64,000 bases of DNA from an uncultured Flavobacteriaceae bacterium (GCA_947502635.1 CANNAN010000009.1:62001-126000); one strand, 5' to 3'; positions 44,222-53,047 are shown, counted from the first letter of the stretch. Notes: generated by a model from the sequence alone, not told the origin. Made by a program: numbers and translations.

Positions 44222-46654
44222 TTATTCTGTTCTTAAACTTTTTATTGGATTGGCTAATGCAGATTTAATTGATTGAAAACCTACTGTTAAAAAGGTGATT
44301 GTTAAGGCAAAACCGCCTGCTAATAAAAATGTCCACCATTGAATATCTATTCTAAATTGAAAACCGTCTAACCATTGTTGCATTAAATAGTAAGCTATTG
44401 GGGTAGCAATTATAAAAGCTACAATAACCAATACTATGTAATCTTTGGTCATTAATTTTATTACGGTTTGAACGCTTGCACCCAATACTTTTCTAATACC
44501 TATTTCTTTTTTCTTTTGTTCGGCTATAAAAGAAACCAAACCAAAAAGCCCTAGGCAGCTTATAAGAATGGCCAGAAAGGTAAATAATGAGGATATTTTA
44601 CTTAAACGTTGTTCTTCTTTAAACAGTTTTGCTACTTCACTATCTACAAAGTTGTATACGAAAGGTGTATTGGGGTTTACAGTTTTCCAAGTGTCTTCTA
44701 ATTGTGCTAGTAAAGATTTTAAATTAGCCGAATTCGTTTTAGCAACTAACCAGTCTGGAGTATTATCATAAGTTATAACCATAGGGCTAATAGCTTCTTT
44801 TAATGAGGCAAAGAGATAATTTTCTATAACACCTACAATTTCAAATTCACTAGAGTGTCCGTTATTAATTCCAATAATTTTTGAACTAACTGCTCTTTCT
44901 AAAGGAATATTAAACGCATTTAATGTAGCTTCATTAACAATAACTTTGGCCTGTATATCATCTCCAGTACGAAAATCTCTACCACTAAGTATTTTTGTTC
45001 CTACGGTGTTAAAATAATTATCTTTTGCACCATTCATGTAAACCAACGTTTGATTACTTGGGTCCTGACCTGGAAGATGAAAACCCATATCATCCCTAAT
45101 AGTTAGAGAAGGGTAGTGATTACTGCCAGAAACATCAGATACACTTGGAACGGTTGATAGTTTAGTTCTTAATGGCTCAAAATTTTTAATCGCTTCATCT
45201 GTTCCTAAATTTATAGCTATGAGATTCTCTTTATCAAATCCCATATCGATGTTTTGAGCATATTTTAATTGTTGGGTAATAATAGTAACAGCAATAACTA
45301 GTGTTATTGAAACCACAAACTGGAACACGACCAACCCTTTACGAAGATTACCATTATTTGGTTGCAGATTAAAAACACCTTTAAGTACTTTTATTGGCTT
45401 TACAGCTGATAAAATAATGGCAGGATAAACCCCTGCTAATAACCCTGTGGTGATACCTAAAATGATAAAGAACAATAAGATTCTAAAGTTAAAAAGATGT
45501 GATAAAGTTAAATCACCTTGTGTGATATCATTTATATAAGGCAATAATAATATTACTATAGGAATACTTATAATAACAGCAAAAAGAGATAAAAGTAACG
45601 ATTCACCTAAAAACTGTCCTACCAAGGACCTCTTACTAGCGCCTACTACTTTGCGAACTCCTATTTCTTTAGAACGTTTACTCGCTCTAGCAGTGCTTAG
45701 GTTAATAAAATTAACACAAGCCACCAATAGAATAATACCGCATAAAATAAGCATTGCATAAAGGTTTTCTATGTTCGACACTGTCTCTATTTGATTACCA
45801 ATATCTTTAGAGTGTAAATGAATGTCTTTTAGGGGTTGTAACAACAATGTTTTTTCAAAACCCATAGCAGCAATATGTTTAGAACCTCTGACATTTAAAA
45901 AGTTTGGTAATTTTTTTTCTAAACTAGCTGCATCTGCGCCCTTTTTTAACTTGATATAACTGTATACAAAATTATGTGTCGCAAAATTTTGAGCTTGAAC
46001 TACAAAATGACCTACACCTTGTGATTGCATACAAATTATGTAATTAGGGTTTAAATGTGTTTTTCCATAATCTTCATTAAAAACCCCTGTAACTGTATAT
46101 TTTGCTTCAAAGTCCCTATTACCTATAACCACTGTTTTATTTAAAACATCTTCCTTTTTAAAAAGCTTCTTAGCTAGTCTAGAAGATAATACAATGGTGT
46201 TAGGCGCATTTAAAGCGTCTTTAGTGCCTTCTATTAATGGATAATCAAATAGTTTGAAAAATGTAGAATCTGCCACATAACCCCTAGGCTCATAATACCC
46301 TTGACTACTTCCTTCTACTTTTAAAAGCGAGGTTCTATCTTCTCCAAAATAAACGATACGGCATACTTCAGATACTTCTGGGAAGTCTTCTTTCATAGCG
46401 GGAGCTATGGGCGGACTTGCACATGCCCAATCCTCATTAATACTATTATTTTTTATAGTTTTGATTTTAGTTCTAAGCCTGTAAATAGACTCCGCATCTG
46501 TATAATGCGTATCATATCCAAACTGAGCTACAACATAAACTAGTATAGCCAAACAGCTTACCATACCTATGGTAAGCCCAAGTATGTTTATACTTGTTTG
46601 AAGCTTATCTTTTATGAGGTTCCGCCATGCGATTTTTAAATAGTTTCGTATCAT
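44222..46654 (-). CDS. FtsX/MacB-type ABC permease (copy E)
   Basis: 810 residues. Start MIRNYLKIAWRNLIKDKLQ; TM1 INILGLTIGMVSCLAILVYV. First coupling motif RSKEIGVRKVVGASKRSL near residue 325; second KKEIGIRKVLGASVQTVI; end NPIKSLRTE. The periplasmic domain contains DWACASPPIAPAMKEDF and a GYYEPRGYVADSTFF loop. It is the first of the seven uninterrupted permease genes E-D-B2-A2-C-B1-A1 in transcription order, starting 15 bp after the embedded LamG/DUF1080-like gene. Confidence 0.93.
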   Translation of the reverse strand: MIRNYLKIAWRNLIKDKLQTSINILGLTIGMVSCLAILVYVVAQFGYDTHYTDAESIYRLRTKIKTIKNNSINEDWACASPPIAPAMKEDFPEVSEVCRIVYFGEDRTSLLKVEGSSQGYYEPRGYVADSTFFKLFDYPLIEGTKDALNAPNTIVLSSRLAKKLFKKEDVLNKTVVIGNRDFEAKYTVTGVFNEDYGKTHLNPNYIICMQSQGVGHFVVQAQNFATHNFVYSYIKLKKGADAASLEKKLPNFLNVRGSKHIAAMGFEKTLLLQPLKDIHLHSKDIGNQIETVSNIENLYAMLILCGIILLVACVNFINLSTARASKRSKEIGVRKVVGASKRSLVGQFLGESLLLSLFAVIISIPIVILLLPYINDITQGDLTLSHLFNFRILLFFIILGITTGLLAGVYPAIILSAVKPIKVLKGVFNLQPNNGNLRKGLVVFQFVVSITLVIAVTIITQQLKYAQNIDMGFDKENLIAINLGTDEAIKNFEPLRTKLSTVPSVSDVSGSNHYPSLTIRDDMGFHLPGQDPSNQTLVYMNGAKDNYFNTVGTKILSGRDFRTGDDIQAKVIVNEATLNAFNIPLERAVSSKIIGINNGHSSEFEIVGVIENYLFASLKEAISPMVITYDNTPDWLVAKTNSANLKSLLAQLEDTWKTVNPNTPFVYNFVDSEVAKLFKEEQRLSKISSLFTFLAILISCLGLFGLVSFIAEQKKKEIGIRKVLGASVQTVIKLMTKDYIVLVIVAFIIATPIAYYLMQQWLDGFQFRIDIQWWTFLLAGGFALTITFLTVGFQSIKSALANPIKSLRTE

Positions 46655-46669
46655 GATTACATTAATTCG

Positions 46670-47329
46670 TTATTTACTATCCTTAACTATTTCTAAATTT
46701 TTAAATCTTCCAAAAGCATTGTTTCCTGTCCATAGCCCTATTTTATCCGATCCCGATACTGCTAATCTTTTCACAACCAAATCGGGTTTTTCTTTTTCCC
46801 CGTCTACAAATACTTTAACCGTTTTTTCACTTATTACAATTTTTACATGAAACCAATCATTTGGTTTTGGTGGCTGTATGAGTTCATTTTCAAATATGCC
46901 TCCTCTTTCTTTCCTTAGTTTGTGCCAAGTATATTTGGGGTGACTTATATACTGTACCATATGGTCTTTTTTTATTTGTTGCTCTGCTATAAAATTGAAC
47001 GGACGAAAATAAACAGCTTCATAGGTCGAATCGTTTTTTATATTAAATGCAATCCCTACAAAGCTTCTCCCAAGCAGGTTTTTTCCAGCAATGTCTATTT
47101 CAATAGAACCTTTTGTGAATGATATATTTTTAAATATTCCCAAACCGTCTCCCTTTTTAGTATTCATAAATAATGCATTAGAATCTGTAGAGTCAATCGA
47201 GATCTGTCTGTTTACTGCTTTTATTTCGTTATCTACAAAAGCATTTATAAGGACACTTTTTTGCGCGTAAGAAAACCCTTGTATTGATAGAAAAAATAGA
47301 AGCGTTTTTAAAATAAGATGTGTTTTCAT
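46670..47329 (-). CDS. exported LamG/DUF1080-like concanavalin-fold protein
   Basis: 219 residues with a signal peptide (LLFFLSIQGFSYAQ, cut near residue 22). The rest is a single beta-sandwich-like domain: FTKGSIEIDIAGKNLLGRSFVGIAFNIKNDSTYEAVYFRPFNF, then WFHVKIVISEKTVKVFVDGE and GSDKIGLWTGNNAFGRFKNLEI, typical of the 3-keto-glucoside hydrolase/DUF1080 or LamG group of glycan-binding proteins. It is probably periplasmic or surface-exposed. It lies between the GIN protein gene (2 bp) and permease E (15 bp), and so is cotranscribed. A role as a binding partner of the array is inference. Confidence 0.75.
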   Translation of the reverse strand: MKTHLILKTLLFFLSIQGFSYAQKSVLINAFVDNEIKAVNRQISIDSTDSNALFMNTKKGDGLGIFKNISFTKGSIEIDIAGKNLLGRSFVGIAFNIKNDSTYEAVYFRPFNFIAEQQIKKDHMVQYISHPKYTWHKLRKERGGIFENELIQPPKPNDWFHVKIVISEKTVKVFVDGEKEKPDLVVKRLAVSGSDKIGLWTGNNAFGRFKNLEIVKDSK

Positions 47330-47331
47330 AA

Positions 47332-48111
47332 TTAATTAATTTTCTTAATCTTAGCCTCACCTAATATAATGCCCTTACTTACCTCTGGGTTTCCTTTATA
47401 GTTAATAACAGCTTCTCCATATGCAGTTACTTTAAGGTAATCTGAAACGTTTAAATAATACTTCCCTTCACCAAATGCCGTAATTTTCGAGTCTTCATTA
47501 TTAACAGCACCAATATTTATTTCGCATTCACCATAACACTTCATCTTGTGTTTAATAACACTACCCTTTTTTATTTCTAAATAGCTTTCACCATATATGG
47601 TCGTATTTAAATTTACTAAGTCTAGATGATTGAAATATGTTTTAGATTCACCATAAATTTTTAATCTTAACATAGCGCTATCTATATGGTCTTTAAAAAC
47701 AAAAGTTTCATCGCCTCTTAGCGAAAGTTCATTAATAGTTTTATAGGTAACAGTTGCTGTAACAATGGTACCTTGATATATGGAACACTTTCTTTTCCAA
47801 TTCTCATCTTCATATTTTTCTGACTTTGAAGCTATTCTTGCATCATCTAGATAAATATGAAGCGTATTACCTTTTACTTTAATATTTAATTTGTCATTAG
47901 AAACCTTATTGGATTCAACAGTTACAGATTCTTTATCACCTTCTACAAAAGTTACTTGTATATGCGGACTGATAATTACTTTTTCAAAGTGGTCTACGCT
48001 AATAGCTGTTGATTGCCCTAATGCATTCATGCCTATTAAGACTAAACATGTAAACATCATGCTTTTTAGACTTCTAACTATTGGTTTTTTTAATAATCTT
48101 GTTAATTTCAT
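47332..48111 (-). CDS. GIN-domain (DUF2807) exported protein
   Basis: 259 residues. Signal-peptide-like N-terminus (MMFTCLVLIGMNALGQ) after a basic stretch. The GIN domain runs from STAISVDHFEKVIISPHIQVTFVEG to the end: repeated short strands with YGESKTYFNHLDLVNLNT, YGESYLEIKKGSV and YGECEINIGAV, the right-handed beta-helix-like repeats of this Bacteroidota head domain. Such proteins are envelope-associated and of unknown function. It is 2 bp upstream of the LamG-like gene in the transcript, and next to the permease scar at 48147. An involvement in envelope-stress sensing is a guess from position. Confidence 0.85.
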   Translation of the reverse strand: MKLTRLLKKPIVRSLKSMMFTCLVLIGMNALGQSTAISVDHFEKVIISPHIQVTFVEGDKESVTVESNKVSNDKLNIKVKGNTLHIYLDDARIASKSEKYEDENWKRKCSIYQGTIVTATVTYKTINELSLRGDETFVFKDHIDSAMLRLKIYGESKTYFNHLDLVNLNTTIYGESYLEIKKGSVIKHKMKCYGECEINIGAVNNEDSKITAFGEGKYYLNVSDYLKVTAYGEAVINYKGNPEVSKGIILGEAKIKKIN

Positions 48112-48146
48112 TTTTTTTGATTTTGATTGATGATTTACTTTCTAAT

Positions 48147-48225
48147 TTATTCTGTTCTTAAACTTTTAATAGCCTTTGTTTTTTAAAAGATTCCGCCACG
48201 CGATTTTAAAATAGCTGCGTATCAT
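48147..48225 (-). pseudogene. internally deleted permease scar
   Basis: The minus strand starts ATG and reads MIRSYFKIAWRNLLKNKGY, the common permease N-terminus, then joins directly (out of frame by one) to codons reading IKSLRTE and a TAA, the common permease C-terminus. About 2.3 kb of an ordinary copy is missing. The DNA of both ends is near-identical to intact neighbours (for example GCCACGCGATTTTAAAATAG on the plus strand, also found at the start of copy D). It is therefore the relic of an eleventh permease. It lies in the 160-bp gap between copy F and the GIN gene. Confidence 0.85.
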
Positions 48226-48241
48226 AACTATACGTTTTTAT

Positions 48242-48258
48242 GCTGAAATACCTTCAGC
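48242..48258. repeat. short palindrome, second copy
   Basis: GCTGAA..TTCAGC arms around ATACC, related to the element at 6472-6490. Between permease F and the scar. Confidence 0.45.
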
Positions 48259-48271
48259 GCAGATTGATGAA

Positions 48272-50740
48272 TTATTCTTCTTTCAATGCTTCAACAGGAT
48301 TATTTGTTGCTGCTTTAAAACTTTGCCAACTCACACTAGCAAGTGCAATACCTATGGCAAGTAGTCCTGCAAAACCATAGACCCACCAAGTAATATTTGT
48401 TCTATAGGCAAAGTCTTCTAACCACCTATTCATGGTGTACCAAGAAACTGGTATCGCAATGACATAAGCAACAACAACCCACTTTAAAAAATCTATATTT
48501 AGCATCACCATAATTTGGCTTACGGTAGCGCCACTTACCTTTCTAATGCCTATTTCTTTAACCCGCTTTTTAATATTAAACAATGCCATACCAAGTAACC
48601 CTAAACAAGAAATTAAAAGAGCAAGACACGCTGAATAGGTCAAAATTTGATTAAACTTTTGGTCTCTTGCATATTGAGCTGCAAAAGAAGTATCTGAAAA
48701 ATTATAAATAAACGCCTCTTTAGGATATAAGCTATTCCATATTTGTGTAATATGAGACATGGTTTTATCAATGTCTTTAGAATTTAGTTGAAATGAATAA
48801 TACCCAACACTATGATCCCAATTTAAATTTTGAGTAAAAATGCTTGGTTCTATTGAGGTGTGTAACGACGTATGATGGTAATCTTCAATAACACCTACTA
48901 TTTTACAGTTATTATTTCCAACAGTTATTACTTTACCCAAAGCATCTATTGCATCTGTTATCCCCATAGCTTGTAAGGCTGTTTCATTAATTAAAATATC
49001 ATTAGAGACCCAATCATTTTGAATGCTCAAATTTTTTCCTGCTTTTAAATGAATACCATAGGTTTTTATATAATTATCATCGATACTAATTTCACTAAAC
49101 GAAGCTGGAAACGGTTCTGCAACACCTACTGGTCTAATCTGATTATTTAAACGGTTCGCCTTTTTCCCAGGGATACTAGAACTTACCGAAAAAGAGTTTA
49201 CACCATTTAAAGCGACTAATTCGTTTCTAAAAGTTCTTAGCTTATTTGGTATATCTGGATGTTGATTCATGGTCATTGGAGAGAAACTATACAATGTTTG
49301 GTGGCCATCAAACCCAAGATCGGACGCAACCATAAATTGCATTTGTTTGTAAATACCAACGGTACAAACAATTAATATGATGGTTATTGAAAACTGCATG
49401 GTCACCAAAACCTTTTGGCTTTTCCATTTTTGACTTATCTTTTGTGTACCTATTTTTAATCCCGAAGAAAAACGGTTTTTTACTACAGATAAAAAAGGAA
49501 TAAGAGCTGCAACGACAGACACCAATAAAACAATAGCGATTACAGATAGAAATATGTAGGGTGCAACTTTTGTGGAAGGAAGTTCTTTAACAATTAAAAC
49601 ATAGGCCAAAGGCAATGATAAAAGTAAGGCAAGACCATTAAAAATAAAGCTTTCTACCAATATCATTTGAAAAATCTGCCCGTAAGTAGAGCCATTAAAT
49701 ATGCGAATGGAATAATTTTTTAGCTGCTCTATATTCGAAATTGTATTTAGATTTATAAAATTGATCAAACACACAAATAACACGACAGCTATAATGATAT
49801 AAAGAAAAATAATTTGCTTTGTATTGCCATTTACAGACTGCTCATGACTTAAGTTGGACTTTAAATGAATATCGCGAATAGGTTGAAACTTAAATTTCAA
49901 ATTGCCATTTTTTAATCTATAAGGCAATGGCACTTTACCTAGCAAACCAGCAACCTTAGACTCAACAGTTTTTATCCCAATATTTTTTTTAAGTTTTATG
50001 TAAGAATAAGGTCTGTATTGTACAGGTGTACTCCAACGTCTTTGGCTATAAGGATCTGGTTTATGATATTCATAATTAGGATTCTCTACTAAAACCTGTT
50101 TCGTATTATCAAAATTCTGCATGTAGTAGAAAAGTGATTTATAAGCTGCCACGACATCTATTTTCATATGGCTGTTACTTGGAATATCTTCAAAAACAGC
50201 ATCTACAACAAATTTCCAGCCTTCATTAACTGTGAGTTCTTTATTAATAGGATCTTCATTTCCAAATAACTTTTTGGCGAACGACTGAGAAATCACAACA
50301 CCATGAATATTTTCAAGCAGTTTTGTACTTTCAGATTTTATAATCTTTCTATTAAACACTTCAAAAAAGGTAGGATCTGTATACACAAAATCTACATCTT
50401 GTATTTTTTGTTTTGAGTCATTAAAAATGGTTACAACATCTTTCCCAAAATTACAGTGGCTTATTACTTCTGGTAATTCTAAATCTAATAATTCTGATGC
50501 GCCACCAAAGTTTTTTGCAGATAGCACTTCTTCACCATTATTATATTTAACATCTAAGGCTACTCTGTAAACAGATTCTGAATCTGTCCAAAATTGATCA
50601 TAACTATTCTCATACTGAATTTTTGCTGTTAAAAAGATAAAAACAGTAAACCCCACGACAAGGCCTAAAATCTTTGCTACAGACAAAAATTTCTTTTTTA
50701 GAATACTTCTTATAATTGATTTTAGAAAGTGGGATTTCAT
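48272..50740 (-). CDS. FtsX/MacB-type ABC permease (copy F), divergent coupling motif
   Basis: 822 residues, the longest copy and the first permease in the transcript. Start MKSHFLKSIIRSILKKKFL unlike the common MIRNYFKIAWRNL. In the first FtsX core the usual AKEVGIRKxxGS coupling motif has decayed to QLKNYSIRIFNGSTYGQI (near residue 340), while the second is canonical (VKEIGIRKVSGATVSQI); end NPVEALKEE. The first half may not contact the ATPase in the usual way. It starts 11 bp after a 55-codon small ORF and follows the ATPase gene, so F is the likeliest primary partner of that ATPase and the adaptor. Confidence 0.93.
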   Translation of the reverse strand: MKSHFLKSIIRSILKKKFLSVAKILGLVVGFTVFIFLTAKIQYENSYDQFWTDSESVYRVALDVKYNNGEEVLSAKNFGGASELLDLELPEVISHCNFGKDVVTIFNDSKQKIQDVDFVYTDPTFFEVFNRKIIKSESTKLLENIHGVVISQSFAKKLFGNEDPINKELTVNEGWKFVVDAVFEDIPSNSHMKIDVVAAYKSLFYYMQNFDNTKQVLVENPNYEYHKPDPYSQRRWSTPVQYRPYSYIKLKKNIGIKTVESKVAGLLGKVPLPYRLKNGNLKFKFQPIRDIHLKSNLSHEQSVNGNTKQIIFLYIIIAVVLFVCLINFINLNTISNIEQLKNYSIRIFNGSTYGQIFQMILVESFIFNGLALLLSLPLAYVLIVKELPSTKVAPYIFLSVIAIVLLVSVVAALIPFLSVVKNRFSSGLKIGTQKISQKWKSQKVLVTMQFSITIILIVCTVGIYKQMQFMVASDLGFDGHQTLYSFSPMTMNQHPDIPNKLRTFRNELVALNGVNSFSVSSSIPGKKANRLNNQIRPVGVAEPFPASFSEISIDDNYIKTYGIHLKAGKNLSIQNDWVSNDILINETALQAMGITDAIDALGKVITVGNNNCKIVGVIEDYHHTSLHTSIEPSIFTQNLNWDHSVGYYSFQLNSKDIDKTMSHITQIWNSLYPKEAFIYNFSDTSFAAQYARDQKFNQILTYSACLALLISCLGLLGMALFNIKKRVKEIGIRKVSGATVSQIMVMLNIDFLKWVVVAYVIAIPVSWYTMNRWLEDFAYRTNITWWVYGFAGLLAIGIALASVSWQSFKAATNNPVEALKEE

Positions 50741-50751
50741 CTCTCTTTTTA

Positions 50752-50919
50752 TTATGTTTCTTTTATTTCGTCTAATAATAAGTCTACTAATAACTTTAAA
50801 TATGTTAACTCGTTATTATCCAGAATTAGTGATTGATTTTTGATACTTAAACGTAATTTTAAATCTGCATTTTCTTTTTCTAATTTCTTGATCTTTATGT
50901 TATCTAAATCTGGGGTCAT
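50752..50919 (-). CDS. small coiled-coil protein (55 residues)
   Basis: ATG at 50919, TAA at 50752-50754. The product starts MTPDLDNIKIKKLEKENADL and continues with heptad-patterned leucines and lysines to LLVDLLLDEIKET: a short coiled coil or leucine zipper with no signal peptide or membrane helix. It fits neatly between the ATPase gene (75 bp downstream of that stop) and permease F (11 bp), in the same orientation. Leucine and asparagine codons look like those of neighbours. No function recognised; it could be a regulator or assembly factor of the export complex, or a spurious ORF. Confidence 0.6.
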   Translation of the reverse strand: MTPDLDNIKIKKLEKENADLKLRLSIKNQSLILDNNELTYLKLLVDLLLDEIKET

Positions 50920-50994
50920 TTTTTATAATCAGATTATTCTGGTTTAATATGTTTTTATGCCGTTTCGAAATAATTAAGTCTCTCGATAAATAAA

Positions 50995-51672
50995 TTACAT
51001 TAAACTATTTTCAGCCACTTTCTGCCCATCCAACATACGAATAATACGATGCGTAAATTTTGCATCATGCTCACTATGCGTTACCATAACTATAGTGGTT
51101 CCTTGAGAATTTAATTCAGTTAACAAATCCATAACTTCATTACCATTACTACTATCAAGGTTTCCTGTTGGCTCATCAGCAAGTATTAACTTGGGGTTAT
51201 TAACTACAGCTCTTGCTACAGCTACACGTTGTTGCTGACCACCCGATAATTGCTGTGGGAAGTGTTTACGTCTGTGCATAATCTGCATTTTTTCTAAGAC
51301 TTCTTCCACACGTTTTTTACGTTCTGCTTTTTTTACGCCTGTGTATATTAAGGGGAGTTCTACATTTTCGAAAACAGAAAGTTGATCTATCAAATTAAAA
51401 CTTTGAAATACAAAACCGATATTATGTTTTCTAATGTTTGCACGTTTACGTTCATTATAATTTATCACTTCTTCACCATTAAAAATGAAACTGCCTCCAT
51501 CTGAATCATCCAGCATTCCTAAAATATTAAGCAACGTTGATTTCCCACACCCGGAAGGCCCCATAATGGCAACAAACTCTCCTTCTTTAACCTCAAAGGA
51601 TAGTTTATTAAGTGCTATGGTTTGTAACTCTTCTGTTTTATAATATTTTTCTAAATCTGTTATTTTTATCAT
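50995..51672 (-). CDS. ABC transporter ATP-binding protein (MacB/LolD type)
   Basis: 225 residues. Walker A GPSGCGKST at 38-46, signature LSGGQQQRVAVARAVV, Walker B LILADEPTGNLDSSNG, and switch His in MVTHSEHDAKF are all canonical. It shows the family features of MacB and LolD ATPases (NIGFVFQSFNLIDQLSVFENVELPLIY). It lies directly after the MacA-like adaptor gene in the transcript (98 bp, with a palindromic repeat between) and before the permeases. It is presumably the main ATPase of the array. Confidence 0.95.
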   Translation of the reverse strand: MIKITDLEKYYKTEELQTIALNKLSFEVKEGEFVAIMGPSGCGKSTLLNILGMLDDSDGGSFIFNGEEVINYNERKRANIRKHNIGFVFQSFNLIDQLSVFENVELPLIYTGVKKAERKKRVEEVLEKMQIMHRRKHFPQQLSGGQQQRVAVARAVVNNPKLILADEPTGNLDSSNGNEVMDLLTELNSQGTTIVMVTHSEHDAKFTHRIIRMLDGQKVAENSLM

Positions 51673-51690
51673 CTTTTACTTTTTATTGTC

Positions 51691-51763
51691 TGGTCGAGCG
51701 CAGTCGAGACCTTATTATATTTCTTATAGCTCACAAACCTCTCGACTGCGCTCGAGGGGACAA
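51691..51763. repeat. dispersed palindromic element, good copy
   Basis: Perfect 15-bp arms TCGAGCGCAGTCGAG (51694-51708) and CTCGACTGCGCTCGA (51741-51755) with a 32-nt loop, ending near GGGGACA. It lies between the adaptor and ATPase genes inside one operon, so it may act on the transcript as a stem-loop. Same family as 5232, 14515 and 55998. Confidence 0.75.
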
Positions 51764-51770
51764 CTATATT

Positions 51771-53018
51771 TTATTTTAATACTAATTCCTGTTTATCTCC
51801 AAAATTATCATAGCTAGAAGTGATCACCTTATCTCCAGGCGACAAGCCTTCTAAAACCTCATAATATTGTGTATTTTTTGTTCCCAATTGAATATCTACT
51901 TTATAAGCCAATGTACCATCTTCATTTAATTTAAAAATCCAGTTTCCTCCTGTTTTTTGAAAAAATCCACCTTTAGGCACTAAAACGGCTTGTTTTTCCT
52001 GACTTAAAGCCAATCGAATTTGTAATGATTGTCCGCGTCTAATACCCTCAACTTTTTTATCAAATAACATATCCACCTGGAATCGGCCATTAGTAACTTG
52101 AGTAAATACCTTTTTAATGGTCAACACATAGGTTTCTCCATTGAATTCAAAAGTACCTTGTTGCCCAGAATAAATTCTGGAAATATAGTGTTCGTCTATA
52201 TCTGCACGTACTTTAAATCCGCTTAAAACATCAATTTGCCCCAAACGTTGCCCTTTAGTTTTAGACTGACCAATCTCGGCATCTAAAGAGGTTAATTGTC
52301 CATCTACTGGTGCTCTAACCACTAAATCTCCTACTTTTTTACGCATTAATTTTAAAGCACTTTGTGTTCTTGCAAAAGAACTTTTTACTTGATTCGCTTC
52401 TTGTTTTACTGCTATAGAATCTTCCTTAAGAATTTGTTCTGCAAGCTCCATTTGCTGTTTTTGGTTATTGTAATTGTTTTCAGATTCTTTAAACTCCTGA
52501 CCACCAATGGCTCTTTGCGTATACAATTTTTTATTTAGCTCGTATATACGCTCTGCTTCTATTAAGGTGTTTTTTACATCTGTCATTCTTGTTAACTTGT
52601 TAATCGTATTTTGTCTTGCAGCATTTTGCGAGATCTGCATTTGTGTTAATAGATTATAAACAGATGTTTCTTGATTCACTAAACTTAACTCTAAATCTGT
52701 ATTAGAAAGACGCAGAATAGGTTCCCCTTGTTTCATAATAGCGCCGTCTTCAACAAATTTCTCATCCACACGCCCCCCTTCAAGGGCATCTAAATAAATT
52801 GTGGTAATGGGCATAACAACTCCTGTAACAGGAATATTCTCTTGAAATACACCTTCTTTAATTTCGCTAATAGAAATACGCTCCGTATCAACATTTAACT
52901 TTGACTTTCCTCCTGTTGAAACAACTACAAAAATTATTAATGATATTAAAAGCAATATTCCAACAGCTATGCTAATTCTCTTTTTACTAAAACGTTTCTT
53001 TTCTAATGGGATATCCAT
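51771..53018 (-). CDS. MacA-like periplasmic adaptor (efflux membrane-fusion protein)
   Basis: 415 residues from the ATG at 53018. The open frame extends 19 codons upstream, but a sigma-54 candidate occupies that stretch and the extension has no family character. N-terminal TM anchor (SIAVGILLLISLIIFVVV, about 13-32); lipoyl-like half ITTIYLDALEGGRVDEKFVEDGAIMKQGEPILRLSN; a long alpha-helical hairpin (about 110-230); the second lipoyl half LVVRAPVDGQLTSLDAEIGQS; and beta-barrel and membrane-proximal parts to the C-terminus. It bridges an inner-membrane permease to TolC. It is the first gene of the long operon. Confidence 0.93.
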   Translation of the reverse strand: MDIPLEKKRFSKKRISIAVGILLLISLIIFVVVSTGGKSKLNVDTERISISEIKEGVFQENIPVTGVVMPITTIYLDALEGGRVDEKFVEDGAIMKQGEPILRLSNTDLELSLVNQETSVYNLLTQMQISQNAARQNTINKLTRMTDVKNTLIEAERIYELNKKLYTQRAIGGQEFKESENNYNNQKQQMELAEQILKEDSIAVKQEANQVKSSFARTQSALKLMRKKVGDLVVRAPVDGQLTSLDAEIGQSKTKGQRLGQIDVLSGFKVRADIDEHYISRIYSGQQGTFEFNGETYVLTIKKVFTQVTNGRFQVDMLFDKKVEGIRRGQSLQIRLALSQEKQAVLVPKGGFFQKTGGNWIFKLNEDGTLAYKVDIQLGTKNTQYYEVLEGLSPGDKVITSSYDNFGDKQELVLK

Positions 53019-53047
53019 GTATGCTATTATATTTATACAGAATCTAT

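Noticed and set aside
23907-50740. Array as an assembly artefact
   Set aside because: The copies differ throughout, in length, periplasmic domains and ends; even the sister pairs are well diverged, so a collapsed or duplicated assembly does not explain them.
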